DNA of 60,103 nt from Roseivirga sp. Its GTDB lineage: Bacteria; Bacteroidota; Bacteroidia; Cytophagales; Cyclobacteriaceae. The DNA lies in the NCBI GenBank assembly GCA_029262895.1, contig JAJCYM010000091.1:1-60103 (forward strand), given 5' to 3'. Shown piece after piece: positions 52,910 through 60,103 of the stretch (within the stretch, counting starts at the first letter, position 1; each line of letters starts with the position of its first letter). Under the pieces are notes generated by a model. That model made no database searches and was not told the DNA's origin. It worked only from the letters and a program-made list of their open reading frames with translations. The position numbers and the translations under genes were made by a program.

Positions 52910-54229
52910 TCAATTCTCCGAAGAACTCATTAGTCTTCCCTGGCTGAAGGTTTCCGATTTCACTTCCTTTCCCTGCTCATCATAGTAGAGCCATTTTCCA
53001 TCCTTCACGTCATTTCTGAAACTTCCCTGCTCTTTCATTTTCTTATTTTCATAGTAGCCGAAATGCGTACCATTTTTCTTCCCGTATTTAAAAGCAGTTT
53101 CAGAGGCCAGTTTGCCATTGACGTAGTAGGTTTTTTCTCTGCCAACTTTGGTGCCATTTACATAGGGTTCCACTTTGCTGACTCGCCCCTCATTTGAATA
53201 GGTTCTGACATTGCCATGTCTTCGGCTATTCTCATAAGGTGTTTCTGTTTTCTTTTTTCCGTTGTTATAGTGTGAAACCCAAGTGCCAACCGGACGGCCA
53301 TCCTTGTATGCCTTTTTTACCTTGATTGTGCCATCTTCATAAAACTCCTCGATTGTTACATCCTTGGTGAGCTTGGTGTAGTTTTCGATTTTTTCAGGAT
53401 TTCCGTTAGGGTAGTAATTTGTATTTTTCCCAAACTTGGCGCCCGACTTGAAATTGAATTCCTCCTTTTTGATGCCGTTAGAATAGTATGAAATATTCAG
53501 CCCATTCATGCTGCCTTGTTTGTATGTGCCTTCCGAAATTAGCCTCCCTTCGTTGTTATAATTCTTAAAGGCGCCATCCTTATACCCCGCTTTATAATAA
53601 TAGGATGCCCTGTCTTTTCCATTTTCATGGTAAATGAGGTACTCACCATTGATGATGCCGTCTTTGAAATTGTATTTTGATTCAATACCTCCGCTTTCAA
53701 AGTAGGTAGTGGCTAGACCTTGTTGCTTGCCCTTGACATAGCTGAACTCCTGCTTGAGATTGCCATTGGTGTAGAATTCCTCCACGGGCCCGTCAGGCAT
53801 ATCCTTTAAAAAGGTCGTTTTGGTGCGTACTTTGCCTGAGGCATAATAAGCCTCAATTACCCCTTCCAGCATTCCGTCTTTGTAGGTGCCTGCTTGAATA
53901 GTCTTTCCATCTTTTGACCAGATTTCAAAAGGCCCGGTCTTTACTCCATTCACATAGGTAGTTCTACTGAGTAACTCACCGCTGTCATAGTATTCCTCAA
54001 AAGCTCCGACTGGTTTGCCGGTTTTAAACTCTCCATTAATGGCTTTAACACCATTCTCATGAAACTTCTGATAAGCTCCATCTATTTGAGTGCTGTCATT
54101 GTTCAGGATATAGTAAATCTCCTTTTTGACAAACCTCATGGAGTCATAAAAGGTCTCTACCTTTTGCTGCGCTTGTAAAAAGCTCAGGCAAGTTAGAATG
54201 GTCAAAGATGTAATTAGAAAACGTCTCAT
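52910..54229 (-). CDS. YwqK/MORN-like repeat protein, secreted
   Basis: 439 residues from the ATG at 54229, where MRRFLITSLTILTCLSFLQAQ gives a signal peptide; the frame is open 49 codons further but without homology. The mature protein is about sixteen tandem units of 23 residues with the pattern YY.NG......Y..G...G....Y, as in YwqK antitoxin-repeat proteins and MORN repeats. They form a beta-meander. These proteins are often called toxin-antitoxin components automatically, but no toxin gene is adjacent and the protein is secreted, so I do not support that role. Confidence 0.85.
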   Translation of the reverse strand: MRRFLITSLTILTCLSFLQAQQKVETFYDSMRFVKKEIYYILNNDSTQIDGAYQKFHENGVKAINGEFKTGKPVGAFEEYYDSGELLSRTTYVNGVKTGPFEIWSKDGKTIQAGTYKDGMLEGVIEAYYASGKVRTKTTFLKDMPDGPVEEFYTNGNLKQEFSYVKGKQQGLATTYFESGGIESKYNFKDGIINGEYLIYHENGKDRASYYYKAGYKDGAFKNYNNEGRLISEGTYKQGSMNGLNISYYSNGIKKEEFNFKSGAKFGKNTNYYPNGNPEKIENYTKLTKDVTIEEFYEDGTIKVKKAYKDGRPVGTWVSHYNNGKKKTETPYENSRRHGNVRTYSNEGRVSKVEPYVNGTKVGREKTYYVNGKLASETAFKYGKKNGTHFGYYENKKMKEQGSFRNDVKDGKWLYYDEQGKEVKSETFSQGRLMSSSEN

Positions 54230-54290
54230 ATAAGAAAGCCTTCCATAAAGGTACGTAAGGCTTTGAAATATATTATGATCGAATCGGTAT

Positions 54291-55469
54291 TTAGAGCTTT
54301 TCGAGTACCATGGCAGAGGCGCCACCACCACCATTGCAAATTCCTGCAACACCGATATTTCCGCCTTTCTGGTCAAGCACAGACGTCAGGGTGGTCATTA
54401 TTCTGCACCCTGAGGCACCCAGCGGGTGTCCTAGTGCAACAGCGCCTCCAAATACATTCACCGTATCTGCATCAAGTCCAAGCTCGATGTTATTGGCCAG
54501 TGCCACAGCGGAAAAGGCCTCATTGATTTCGTAGAAATCTACATCAGACTTTTCGACTCCCGCCATTGCCATAGCTTTAGGAATTGCCTTTGAAGGAGCA
54601 GTAGTAAACCAAAGTGGATCTTGTGCTGCATCAGCAAAGCCTCGAATTTTAGCAATTGGTGTAACACCTAGTTCTTCGACTTTTTCCTTACTCATTAGAA
54701 TCATTGCTGATGCCCCATCATTAATGGTAGAGGCATTGGCAGCTGTTACTGTCCCTTCTTTGTTAAATACTGGACGGAGGTTTGGAATTTTATCGAAGAA
54801 GACATTTTTGTATTCCTCATCTTCGGCCATGATTATCTTGTCACCTTTTCTCTGTGGAATTTCCACAGGAATAATTTCATTTTTGAAATTGCCAGCCTCT
54901 GTAGATGCTGCAGCCAGTTTGTAGGAGTTGATGGCATACTCATCCTGCTGTTCACGGGTAATGCCCATTTCCCTAGCCGTATTGTCAGCACAATTTCCCA
55001 TTGGAAACTCATTATAAACCTCCCACAAGCCATCTTTTAGTAAGCCATCCAATAACTCACCATTACCATATTTATAGCCATATCTGGCTTTAGGAATGTA
55101 GTAGGGAATATTGGTCATGCTCTCCATACCTCCGGCAACTACAACATCATTGATGCCAAGCATAATCGATTGGGCCCCGAACATTACGGACTTCATACCT
55201 GATGCACAAACCTTATTAATGGTGGTGCAGGGCACTTCATTACTGATGCCTGCTCCCAAAGCCGCCTGTCTTGCAGGTGCCTGCCCCAAGCCAGCAGAAA
55301 CCACATTGCCCATTAAAACTTCTTGTACATGGCTTGCCTCAACATTGGCCTTTTGCAAGACACCCTTAATTGCCATTGAACCCAATTGAGTGGCGGTAAA
55401 GCCTGCTAATTTGCCCCCAAAACTGCCAATGGGTGTTCTTCCTACAGAGACGATATATACTTCTTTCAT
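54291..55469 (-). CDS. Acetyl-CoA C-acetyltransferase (thiolase)
   Basis: 392 residues. The acyl-accepting Cys is C88 in NKVCASGMKSV, the catalytic His lies in LGHPLGASG and the second Cys in ICNGGGGASAM. Length and N-terminus (EVYIVSVGRTPIGSFGG) match degradative/biosynthetic acetoacetyl-CoA thiolases. It condenses or cleaves acyl-CoA in fatty-acid, ketone-body or branched-chain breakdown. It stands alone, with a promoter and a palindromic operator-like site just upstream. Confidence 0.96.
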   Translation of the reverse strand: MKEVYIVSVGRTPIGSFGGKLAGFTATQLGSMAIKGVLQKANVEASHVQEVLMGNVVSAGLGQAPARQAALGAGISNEVPCTTINKVCASGMKSVMFGAQSIMLGINDVVVAGGMESMTNIPYYIPKARYGYKYGNGELLDGLLKDGLWEVYNEFPMGNCADNTAREMGITREQQDEYAINSYKLAAASTEAGNFKNEIIPVEIPQRKGDKIIMAEDEEYKNVFFDKIPNLRPVFNKEGTVTAANASTINDGASAMILMSKEKVEELGVTPIAKIRGFADAAQDPLWFTTAPSKAIPKAMAMAGVEKSDVDFYEINEAFSAVALANNIELGLDADTVNVFGGAVALGHPLGASGCRIMTTLTSVLDQKGGNIGVAGICNGGGGASAMVLEKL

Positions 55470-55486
55470 GCTTAATGAATGTTTAC

Positions 55487-55500
55487 CTAACGAGTGTTAG
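55487..55500. promoter_or_regulatory. Palindromic operator CTAACGAGTGTTAG at the thiolase start site
   Basis: Five-base arms CTAAC/GTTAG around GAGT. It lies directly downstream of the thiolase -7 element and covers the predicted transcription start. Twelve of 14 bases equal the palindrome in the E1 promoter (44257-44270). The design suits a TetR-family repressor; the regulator gene is not in the window. Confidence 0.55.
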
Positions 55501-55533
55501 CAAAGGTAATAATTAATGAATCTTGATCTACAA
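55501..55533 (-). promoter_or_regulatory. Promoter of the thiolase gene
   Basis: On the minus strand TTG (plus 55531-55533), 22 bases, then TACCTTTG (plus 55501-55508, exact). The transcription start would lie inside the adjacent palindrome. The remaining gap to 55661 is low-complexity A/C/T-rich filler with no recognisable signal. Confidence 0.55.
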
Positions 55534-55661
55534 TAATTTGAGAAGAATCAGCGCTTCTCATACCCATTAACAAATTACAATTAAGAAAATTCCAAAGGGG
55601 AGGTAAAACACTATGGGCACACTACTAATGACAAATTCACCAATCTACCAATTCACCAGTT

Positions 55662-56597
55662 CTACCAGTCAGGCTTGTCGGAACGTTTGCGTTTTGAAGC
55701 TTTGCGCTTGTTTTGCTGAACGTATTGAACCTCGTTGTTTTTCATTGCCTCCAGAATCATTTGAGCTTTCTCCGGGCTAATGTTCATTTCCTTTAGCTTG
55801 TCCTTGATCTTTTGCATTGGATCTTCTTCCTGGGGTTGGTCATCCTGTTTCTGCTGATCCTTATTTTGTTCGTCTTTTTTCTCCTGGTCTTGATTCTCTT
55901 GCTTCTCCTGATCCTTTTTTTCCTGATCCTGCTGATCTTTTTTCTCTTGATCCTTTTTCTCCTGGTCTTTGTTCTCTTCGTCCTTTTTCTGCTCGTCTTG
56001 TTTGTCCTGATCCTGATCTTGTTTTTCTTCTTCCTCTTGCTGTCGGATTAATTTCTTTAGCAACTCATAGTTATATCGGGCGGCCTCATTTTCAGGGTTC
56101 TTTTTAAGTGAGCCTTTAAAGTGGCTCAGAGAGGACTGAATAAAAGATTCTCTCTCATCCGGTGATTGCTCACTGAGTTTGTAGGAGATAATACCCATTT
56201 GATTAAAGGCAGATGAAGCCACAGTAGGTTCATCGGAATCTTTTAAGGTGCGGTAATTCGTATCCGCAATATTGAAATACTGAAGATCGTCACTGATTTG
56301 ACTCAAGGCAGCTGAATCCTGAACCTGTTTTTTACCTGAACTGATGTCACTCATTAAACCAATATTGTCTCCACCGTAGGAGAGGAGGTAAGCCGCATTG
56401 GCCAGGTTTAATCGAGCTACGTCATCTACAACCTCCATAGAGTCCAACAACTGAATATAGCTTGATACAGCACTTTCAAGGTTGCCCTCATTTAGTGCTA
56501 CCTTGGCTTCTTTCTTAAGTCGATTGGACTTAGCAATCTTGGTCACCGGGTCGGTGATGCTAGAAAAAACTAAAAGAAGTGTCAATAGGTACTTCAT
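55662..56597 (-). CDS. batC: BatC-like TPR protein with a long charged low-complexity tail
   Basis: 311 residues. An N-terminal hydrophobic segment (MKYLLTLLLVFSSIT) is followed by TPR-like helices (about 25-190), then some 75 residues made almost only of Lys, Gln, Asp, Glu and Asn, then a conserved end (KIKDKLKEMNISPEKAQMILEAMKNNE, basic SKRKRSDKPDW). This is the architecture of BatC from Bacteroidota aerotolerance operons. It overlaps the VWA gene upstream by four bases. The rest of a bat operon (moxR, batA, batD) is not adjacent. Confidence 0.85.
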   Translation of the reverse strand: MKYLLTLLLVFSSITDPVTKIAKSNRLKKEAKVALNEGNLESAVSSYIQLLDSMEVVDDVARLNLANAAYLLSYGGDNIGLMSDISSGKKQVQDSAALSQISDDLQYFNIADTNYRTLKDSDEPTVASSAFNQMGIISYKLSEQSPDERESFIQSSLSHFKGSLKKNPENEAARYNYELLKKLIRQQEEEEKQDQDQDKQDEQKKDEENKDQEKKDQEKKDQQDQEKKDQEKQENQDQEKKDEQNKDQQKQDDQPQEEDPMQKIKDKLKEMNISPEKAQMILEAMKNNEVQYVQQNKRKASKRKRSDKPDW

Positions 56598-57565
56598 ATT
56601 CTCAATGTTTTTCTTCTAATGAATGCATCTAAAACCAAAAGACCAATGGCTACAGCAAGGAAGTAGTAGTACTTGTTTGCCGAAGCATCAATTTGTCGAG
56701 AGTCACGCAGTTCCCCTTCAACATCATTGATTGACCTGATCAGTCGAGTTACATCGTTTTGCTCTTGATTGATTTCAAAATAACTGCCGCCAGTATCGGC
56801 AGCCAACTTCCTTAACGACTGGCTATTGAGCTTTGTTACTACCTCATTGCCATTACGGTCTTTCTTAAAACCATTTCTTTGGCGGATTTTACTGCCGTTT
56901 TCAGTGCCTACTCCTAAAGTAAACAACTTGATACCGCTTTTCACCACATTCTTCACTGCATCATCGGTATCATCTCCAAAGTCTTCGCCATCACTAATCA
57001 TAATCATCACTTTCGACTTCTGTTGCGAGATTGGAGAGCCATCAGCATCCTCCAGCTTACTTAGTGCAATCTTTAAGGCAGAGCCAAAATCTGTGCCTGC
57101 GTTGGGCACAAGGCCGGTGTTAAGGGTGTTGATAAACAGGCTTAAAGCACTTTGATCATAGGTGAGGGGGCATTGAATAAACGCCTCTGAGGAAAATATG
57201 ATTAAGCCGATTCTATCTGAACTAAAGGCCTCTACAATATTTCGTAACTCGAACTTTACTTTTTCTAACCGTGTGGGTTGTACATCGAATGCGTTCATTG
57301 ACTGAGACAAGTCAACCGCAATGTAGATGTCCTTACCTTCTGATTTAACTTCTTTGGTGGTTTCACCGAAGGAGGGGCCAAGCAAAGTGGAGATCAATAA
57401 AGTAAAGGCGAGCCCGCGTAACAATATTTTAAAGAATAACGGCCGATAGGTGGAGTTCATCCTTTTGGCTATTCTGGTCAGGCGAAGAATATATAAGAGG
57501 TAGGCCAATATGAATATCCCAATAAATATCCCTTCCTCTATACCAATCGACTTAAACCAGGTCAT
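56594..57565 (-). CDS. batB: BatB-like von Willebrand factor A membrane protein
   Basis: 323 residues. Two N-terminal transmembrane helices (about 13-28 and 48-64), a periplasmic or cytoplasmic-face VWA domain with the metal site DLSQS (D85, S87, S89), GTDFG and ISDGEDFGDD, and a C-terminal transmembrane helix near 295-315. It is translationally coupled to the BatC-like gene. BatA/BatB/BatC were linked to aerotolerance in Bacteroides; the molecular role is unsettled. BatA is very similar, so the B assignment rests on the BatC neighbour. Confidence 0.87.
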   Translation of the reverse strand: MTWFKSIGIEEGIFIGIFILAYLLYILRLTRIAKRMNSTYRPLFFKILLRGLAFTLLISTLLGPSFGETTKEVKSEGKDIYIAVDLSQSMNAFDVQPTRLEKVKFELRNIVEAFSSDRIGLIIFSSEAFIQCPLTYDQSALSLFINTLNTGLVPNAGTDFGSALKIALSKLEDADGSPISQQKSKVMIMISDGEDFGDDTDDAVKNVVKSGIKLFTLGVGTENGSKIRQRNGFKKDRNGNEVVTKLNSQSLRKLAADTGGSYFEINQEQNDVTRLIRSINDVEGELRDSRQIDASANKYYYFLAVAIGLLVLDAFIRRKTLRI

Positions 57566-57585
57566 GCACTCTTTACTTAAGCTGC

Positions 57586-57593
57586 CAAATATA
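57586..57593 (-). promoter_or_regulatory. -7 element TATATTTG upstream of batB
   Basis: Exact TAnnTTTG on the minus strand, about 20 bases before the ATG. No TTG at the expected distance. Confidence 0.42.
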
Positions 57594-57676
57594 AAAAACG
57601 AAAGCTATAGTTATGCACCGTTCGTCAGTTGGTTGAAAAAATGTAATGTTAAAGTGTGTTAAATGTTAGCGGATAA

Positions 57677-58555
57677 TTACTTTTTCCTCTCAAAATATGC
57701 CTTGAGCTTAGTTTTGGCTAGCTTTATTCGATAAATATTTGAGTCCTTATTGCCATGCTTATCTGCTTTCCGACTGGAGAAATAAAGGTATTTCAAGTCG
57801 GGAGAAATAAGGCCCGAATCTTCGTAGGAGGCCGTATTGATTTTATCAGAGAAAATCTCCGATTTCCAGTCCCCCGATTCGTTAATGGCAAAATAGAGGT
57901 CGTCACCCCCGAGACCGGACTTTCTGATTGAACTGAAGATAATCAGGTTGTTTGCTGGGTTGATGAAACTCGGCCATTCATCTTCCTCGGTGCTGAGCCC
58001 CTCAACTTTTCTGATATCCACAAATTTCAAGCTGTCTAAGGAATACTGAGCCTGAAAAATATCCCAGCTTTCATCACGGTTAGAAGAAAAGTAAGCGTTG
58101 CCCTTCTCATTAATCACCAGACAACATTCAGATTTGTTGGTGTTGAGTTCTTGAATGGGCTTGATATCCTTTGATAGTGGCACATCCATTTGAAGATAAG
58201 TAAACAAATTCCAATCATCGTGAGATGATGAGTTATTGGTTGGTCTATTCGATGTGAAGAAATACCGGTGATCACCAAGGAGGCGAATGAACCCCGAATC
58301 GTTATAAATTTGCTCTCCTGGAATTGGCGAATGGCTTATTGCTCTTCCAGACTTGAGGTTTACTTTATATACGTTGGAGCTTTTGAAATTTGAGTCTGCT
58401 CGGGTAATGGTGAAGCCTCCTTTGGAGTGAATCTGATTTATAGATTCATGATAACCTACCAAACTCACCTTGCCTGGTTTAAATATTTTTGCTTTTTGAG
58501 CAAAACAAAATTGACCAATAAGAGTGATGAATAGCGCAGTTATGATTCTGATCAT
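57677..58555 (-). CDS. PD40/TolB-like beta-propeller protein, secreted
   Basis: 292 residues with a signal peptide (MIRIITALFITLIGQFCFAQ). Repeated WD40-like PD40 units are visible: GFIRLLGDHRYFFTSNRP, LVINEKGNAYFSSNRDESWDIFQ, PANNLIIFSSIRKSGLGGDDLYF and SPDLKYLYFSSRK. They form a propeller in the periplasm, usually for protein or glycan binding. No enzymatic domain is attached. It is monocistronic; the ligand is unknown. Confidence 0.85.
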   Translation of the reverse strand: MIRIITALFITLIGQFCFAQKAKIFKPGKVSLVGYHESINQIHSKGGFTITRADSNFKSSNVYKVNLKSGRAISHSPIPGEQIYNDSGFIRLLGDHRYFFTSNRPTNNSSSHDDWNLFTYLQMDVPLSKDIKPIQELNTNKSECCLVINEKGNAYFSSNRDESWDIFQAQYSLDSLKFVDIRKVEGLSTEEDEWPSFINPANNLIIFSSIRKSGLGGDDLYFAINESGDWKSEIFSDKINTASYEDSGLISPDLKYLYFSSRKADKHGNKDSNIYRIKLAKTKLKAYFERKK

Positions 58556-58770
58556 GGTTCGAATTTAGGACAAAGCCAAGACCAGGCATTGCGATTAATT
58601 AATTCAAGTAATTCTAATCATTATAAAATAAGGATAGTAGAAAATTTGTGCATGGAATGCATAACAACCTAAACACAAAATGTCGAATGCTAAATACAAA
58701 AAAATGTATTTGAATAAAATGGAGTGGGATTATAGGTAATTCACCTAGTTCGTTTAGCCTAAAAGAAACT

Positions 58771-58778
58771 TATATTTG
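58771..58778 (+). promoter_or_regulatory. -7 element TATATTTG upstream of the GAF/PAS sensor gene
   Basis: Exact TAnnTTTG about 48 bases before the ATG, with only a weak TTCG upstream. A small inverted pair TAGGT-AATTC-ACCTA lies just before at 58735-58749. The rest of the 271-base gap is AT-rich with nothing else identifiable. Confidence 0.42.
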
Positions 58779-58826
58779 AATAATTTATTTACCTCAACGG
58801 ATTTATCCTTCTGACTTGTAAGGACA

Positions 58827-60103
58827 ATGGGTTATTATGATAATGAGGATTGCAACCAGCTCATAGTTGGGATTGCTTCTTCAATCAATGGTTTGATTCT
58901 TAACAAGGAATTGAACGTAGCGTTTTATAACGCCCTTCGGAATATGGGGGAAAGCTTGTCAGCGGGTTCCTGTCATATTTACTGCAATCACAATTGCGGA
59001 AAAGATCCAAGCACTACGGCAAAGCATAATTGGTACGCCCTGGATACTCCATCAAGCAAAGGTTTTAGTACTCAAATCGAATTCAAGACAATTCAGGACA
59101 AAATCAAGATTCTGTCGAAAAATAGAATATTTGAGGCCAAACGGTCAAGTGCTTCTCTTAAAGTAAAACGGGCGATGCAAAAATCTGGGATCCGCTCGTT
59201 GATAGCCTTTCCAATCTTTGTCTATGAAGAATTCTGGGGTTTTTTGGAAGTTAATGATTACCACGATGAACGGGACTGGAGTTATACTGAAAAGAACATC
59301 TTACAAATAATTACTACGTCCATAGGTGGGGCTTTGGAAAGAAAAACTCTAGAGGAAAGCCTGGAACAACAAGTAGCGGAGAGAACACAGGAACTGCGCA
59401 AAAATGAAACCTATTTGAACCTAGCTATTGAATCTTTCGCACTGGGTATGTGGATTTATGATGTGGAAGCTAAGGTGGTCAAATTCAATAGTAGACAAGC
59501 TCAGATATATGAACTCGATAATCTAGGTGAATCAGATGATAACGGGTTCTATCAAATTGATGATACGAACAGGTTCTTTGAGAAATGGCACCCTGATCAT
59601 GAGAAAATGACCAATAGAGAATTTGAAGACATAGCACATCAGAACCTTCCTTATGATACAGAGAGGAGACTTCTCACCAAAGATGAAGGAATAAAGCATA
59701 TAATAAGTAAGGGATGTGGGTTTCTGGATGATATGGTTCCAAAGATTATTGGTTTGACTTTTGATATTTCAAATCAGAAGAATATTGAATGTGCCCTTAA
59801 GGAGAGCGAAGAAAAATTTAAGGGTCTATACAATCGAACTCCTGCCATGCTTCATTCGGTTGATGGACAAGGGTATTTAGTGTCAGTAAGTGACTATTGG
59901 CTTAAGACTCTGGGGTATACTAGAGAAGAAGTAATAGGTACCAAGTCAGTTGATTATTTATCCAAAGAGTCAAGAGAATTCGCTTTGGCACAAGCACTCC
60001 CAGAATTCTTTGAAAAAGGTTATGCTCATAATATTCCTTATCAATTGGTGAAATCTAACGGGCAGAAAATCAGTGTTTTACTATCCGCAATTTCGCAGTC
60101 TGA
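58827..60103 (+). CDS. GAF/PAS sensor protein, 3' end outside the window (probable histidine kinase)
   Basis: 425 codons are visible and the frame runs off the window. An ATG at 58827 follows AAGGA. The N-terminal part is a GAF domain (about 10-170), including SGIRSLIAFPIFVYEEFWGFLEV and the typical end WSYTEKNILQIITTSIGGALERK, then a short coiled coil (EQQVAERTQEL), a PAS fold (about 195-320) and a second PAS domain (LYNRTPAMLHSVDGQGYLVSVSDYWLKTLGYTREEVIG). Such proteins usually end in a histidine kinase or diguanylate cyclase domain; which one is not visible. No membrane segment is seen, so it senses in the cytoplasm. Confidence 0.85.
   Translation, partial: MGYYDNEDCNQLIVGIASSINGLILNKELNVAFYNALRNMGESLSAGSCHIYCNHNCGKDPSTTAKHNWYALDTPSSKGFSTQIEFKTIQDKIKILSKNRIFEAKRSSASLKVKRAMQKSGIRSLIAFPIFVYEEFWGFLEVNDYHDERDWSYTEKNILQIITTSIGGALERKTLEESLEQQVAERTQELRKNETYLNLAIESFALGMWIYDVEAKVVKFNSRQAQIYELDNLGESDDNGFYQIDDTNRFFEKWHPDHEKMTNREFEDIAHQNLPYDTERRLLTKDEGIKHIISKGCGFLDDMVPKIIGLTFDISNQKNIECALKESEEKFKGLYNRTPAMLHSVDGQGYLVSVSDYWLKTLGYTREEVIGTKSVDYLSKESREFALAQALPEFFEKGYAHNIPYQLVKSNGQKISVLLSAISQS

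Noticed and set aside
52910-54229. Toxin-antitoxin system at the YwqK gene
   Set aside because: The protein has a secretion signal and neither neighbour resembles a toxin.
54230-54376. N-terminal extension of the YwqK-like gene
   Set aside because: It would overlap the thiolase gene and place 49 residues before a clear signal peptide.
55812-56107. Two plus-strand frames rich in Leu/Phe opposite batC, looking like membrane proteins
   Set aside because: They are the antisense of the K/Q/D/E codon repeats; the hydrophobicity is a compositional artefact.

Overview
The window is chromosomal DNA from a member of the Bacteroidota, most likely a marine Cytophagales-type bacterium (Fulvivirga/Roseivirga-like). 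Several features point there: the promoter signature TTTG-N19-23-TAnnTTTG, sparse Shine-Dalgarno sequences, Bacteroidota-typical families (DUF6089, DUF5683, the lipidated TamA homologue TamL, BatB/BatC, LytTR two-component pairs, YwqK repeat proteins) and the Bacteroidota form of small SRP RNA. No transposase, integrase, phage module or CRISPR array is visible. The species call is inference from gene content.

Layout. 1-5 kb: the end of a surface-polysaccharide or glycan locus with a GT4 glycosyltransferase (cut by the window edge), PglC-like phosphosugar transferase, PglD-like acetyltransferase, PglE-like aminotransferase and PglF/CapD-like 4,6-dehydratase, together a route to a bacillosamine-type diacetamido sugar on undecaprenyl phosphate. 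5-9 kb: two DUF6089 outer-membrane paralogues flanking sucC, a tRNA-Arg(TCG) behind sucC, and a LolD-type ATPase. 9-15 kb: EamA exporter, PhzF, small unknowns, methyltransferases, apaG, ung. 14.7-18.4 kb: operon UPF0173 hydrolase-parA-parB-DUF5683-dapB. 18.5-24.2 kb: an S9 peptidase and the pyrG-yidC operon. 24.4-27.7 kb: cca-type nucleotidyltransferase, TPR protein, ECF sigma factor with its probable anti-sigma factor. 27.9-29.6 kb: fructose-6-phosphate aldolase, unknown, ftsE operon. 29.7-36.3 kb: an SH3/NlpC-like enzyme, a LytS/LytTR pair, ssb, a lipoprotein, dipeptide epimerase, SRP RNA.

36.4-41.8 kb is the least familiar part: four tightly packed genes (small protein, predicted outer-membrane barrel, intact trypsin-like protease without a signal peptide, small protein) followed on the same strand by a TPR histidine kinase and a NarL-type regulator. 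It is the best candidate in the window for an undescribed system. 42-60 kb: hemF-PAP2 operon, fused 2-oxoacid dehydrogenase E1, TamL, TrmH-type methyltransferase, queuosine-precursor transporter, rnz-STAS-purC cluster, YwqK protein, thiolase, BatB/BatC, a PD40 protein and the start of a GAF/PAS sensor.

Between the genes two things stand out. A near-identical 14-bp palindrome overlaps the promoters of both the thiolase and the 2-oxoacid dehydrogenase E1 gene, suggesting one acyl-CoA-responsive repressor. A 169-bp element with inverted TAACCCGG ends supplies the stop codons of both genes it separates, and a partial copy lies 15 kb away.
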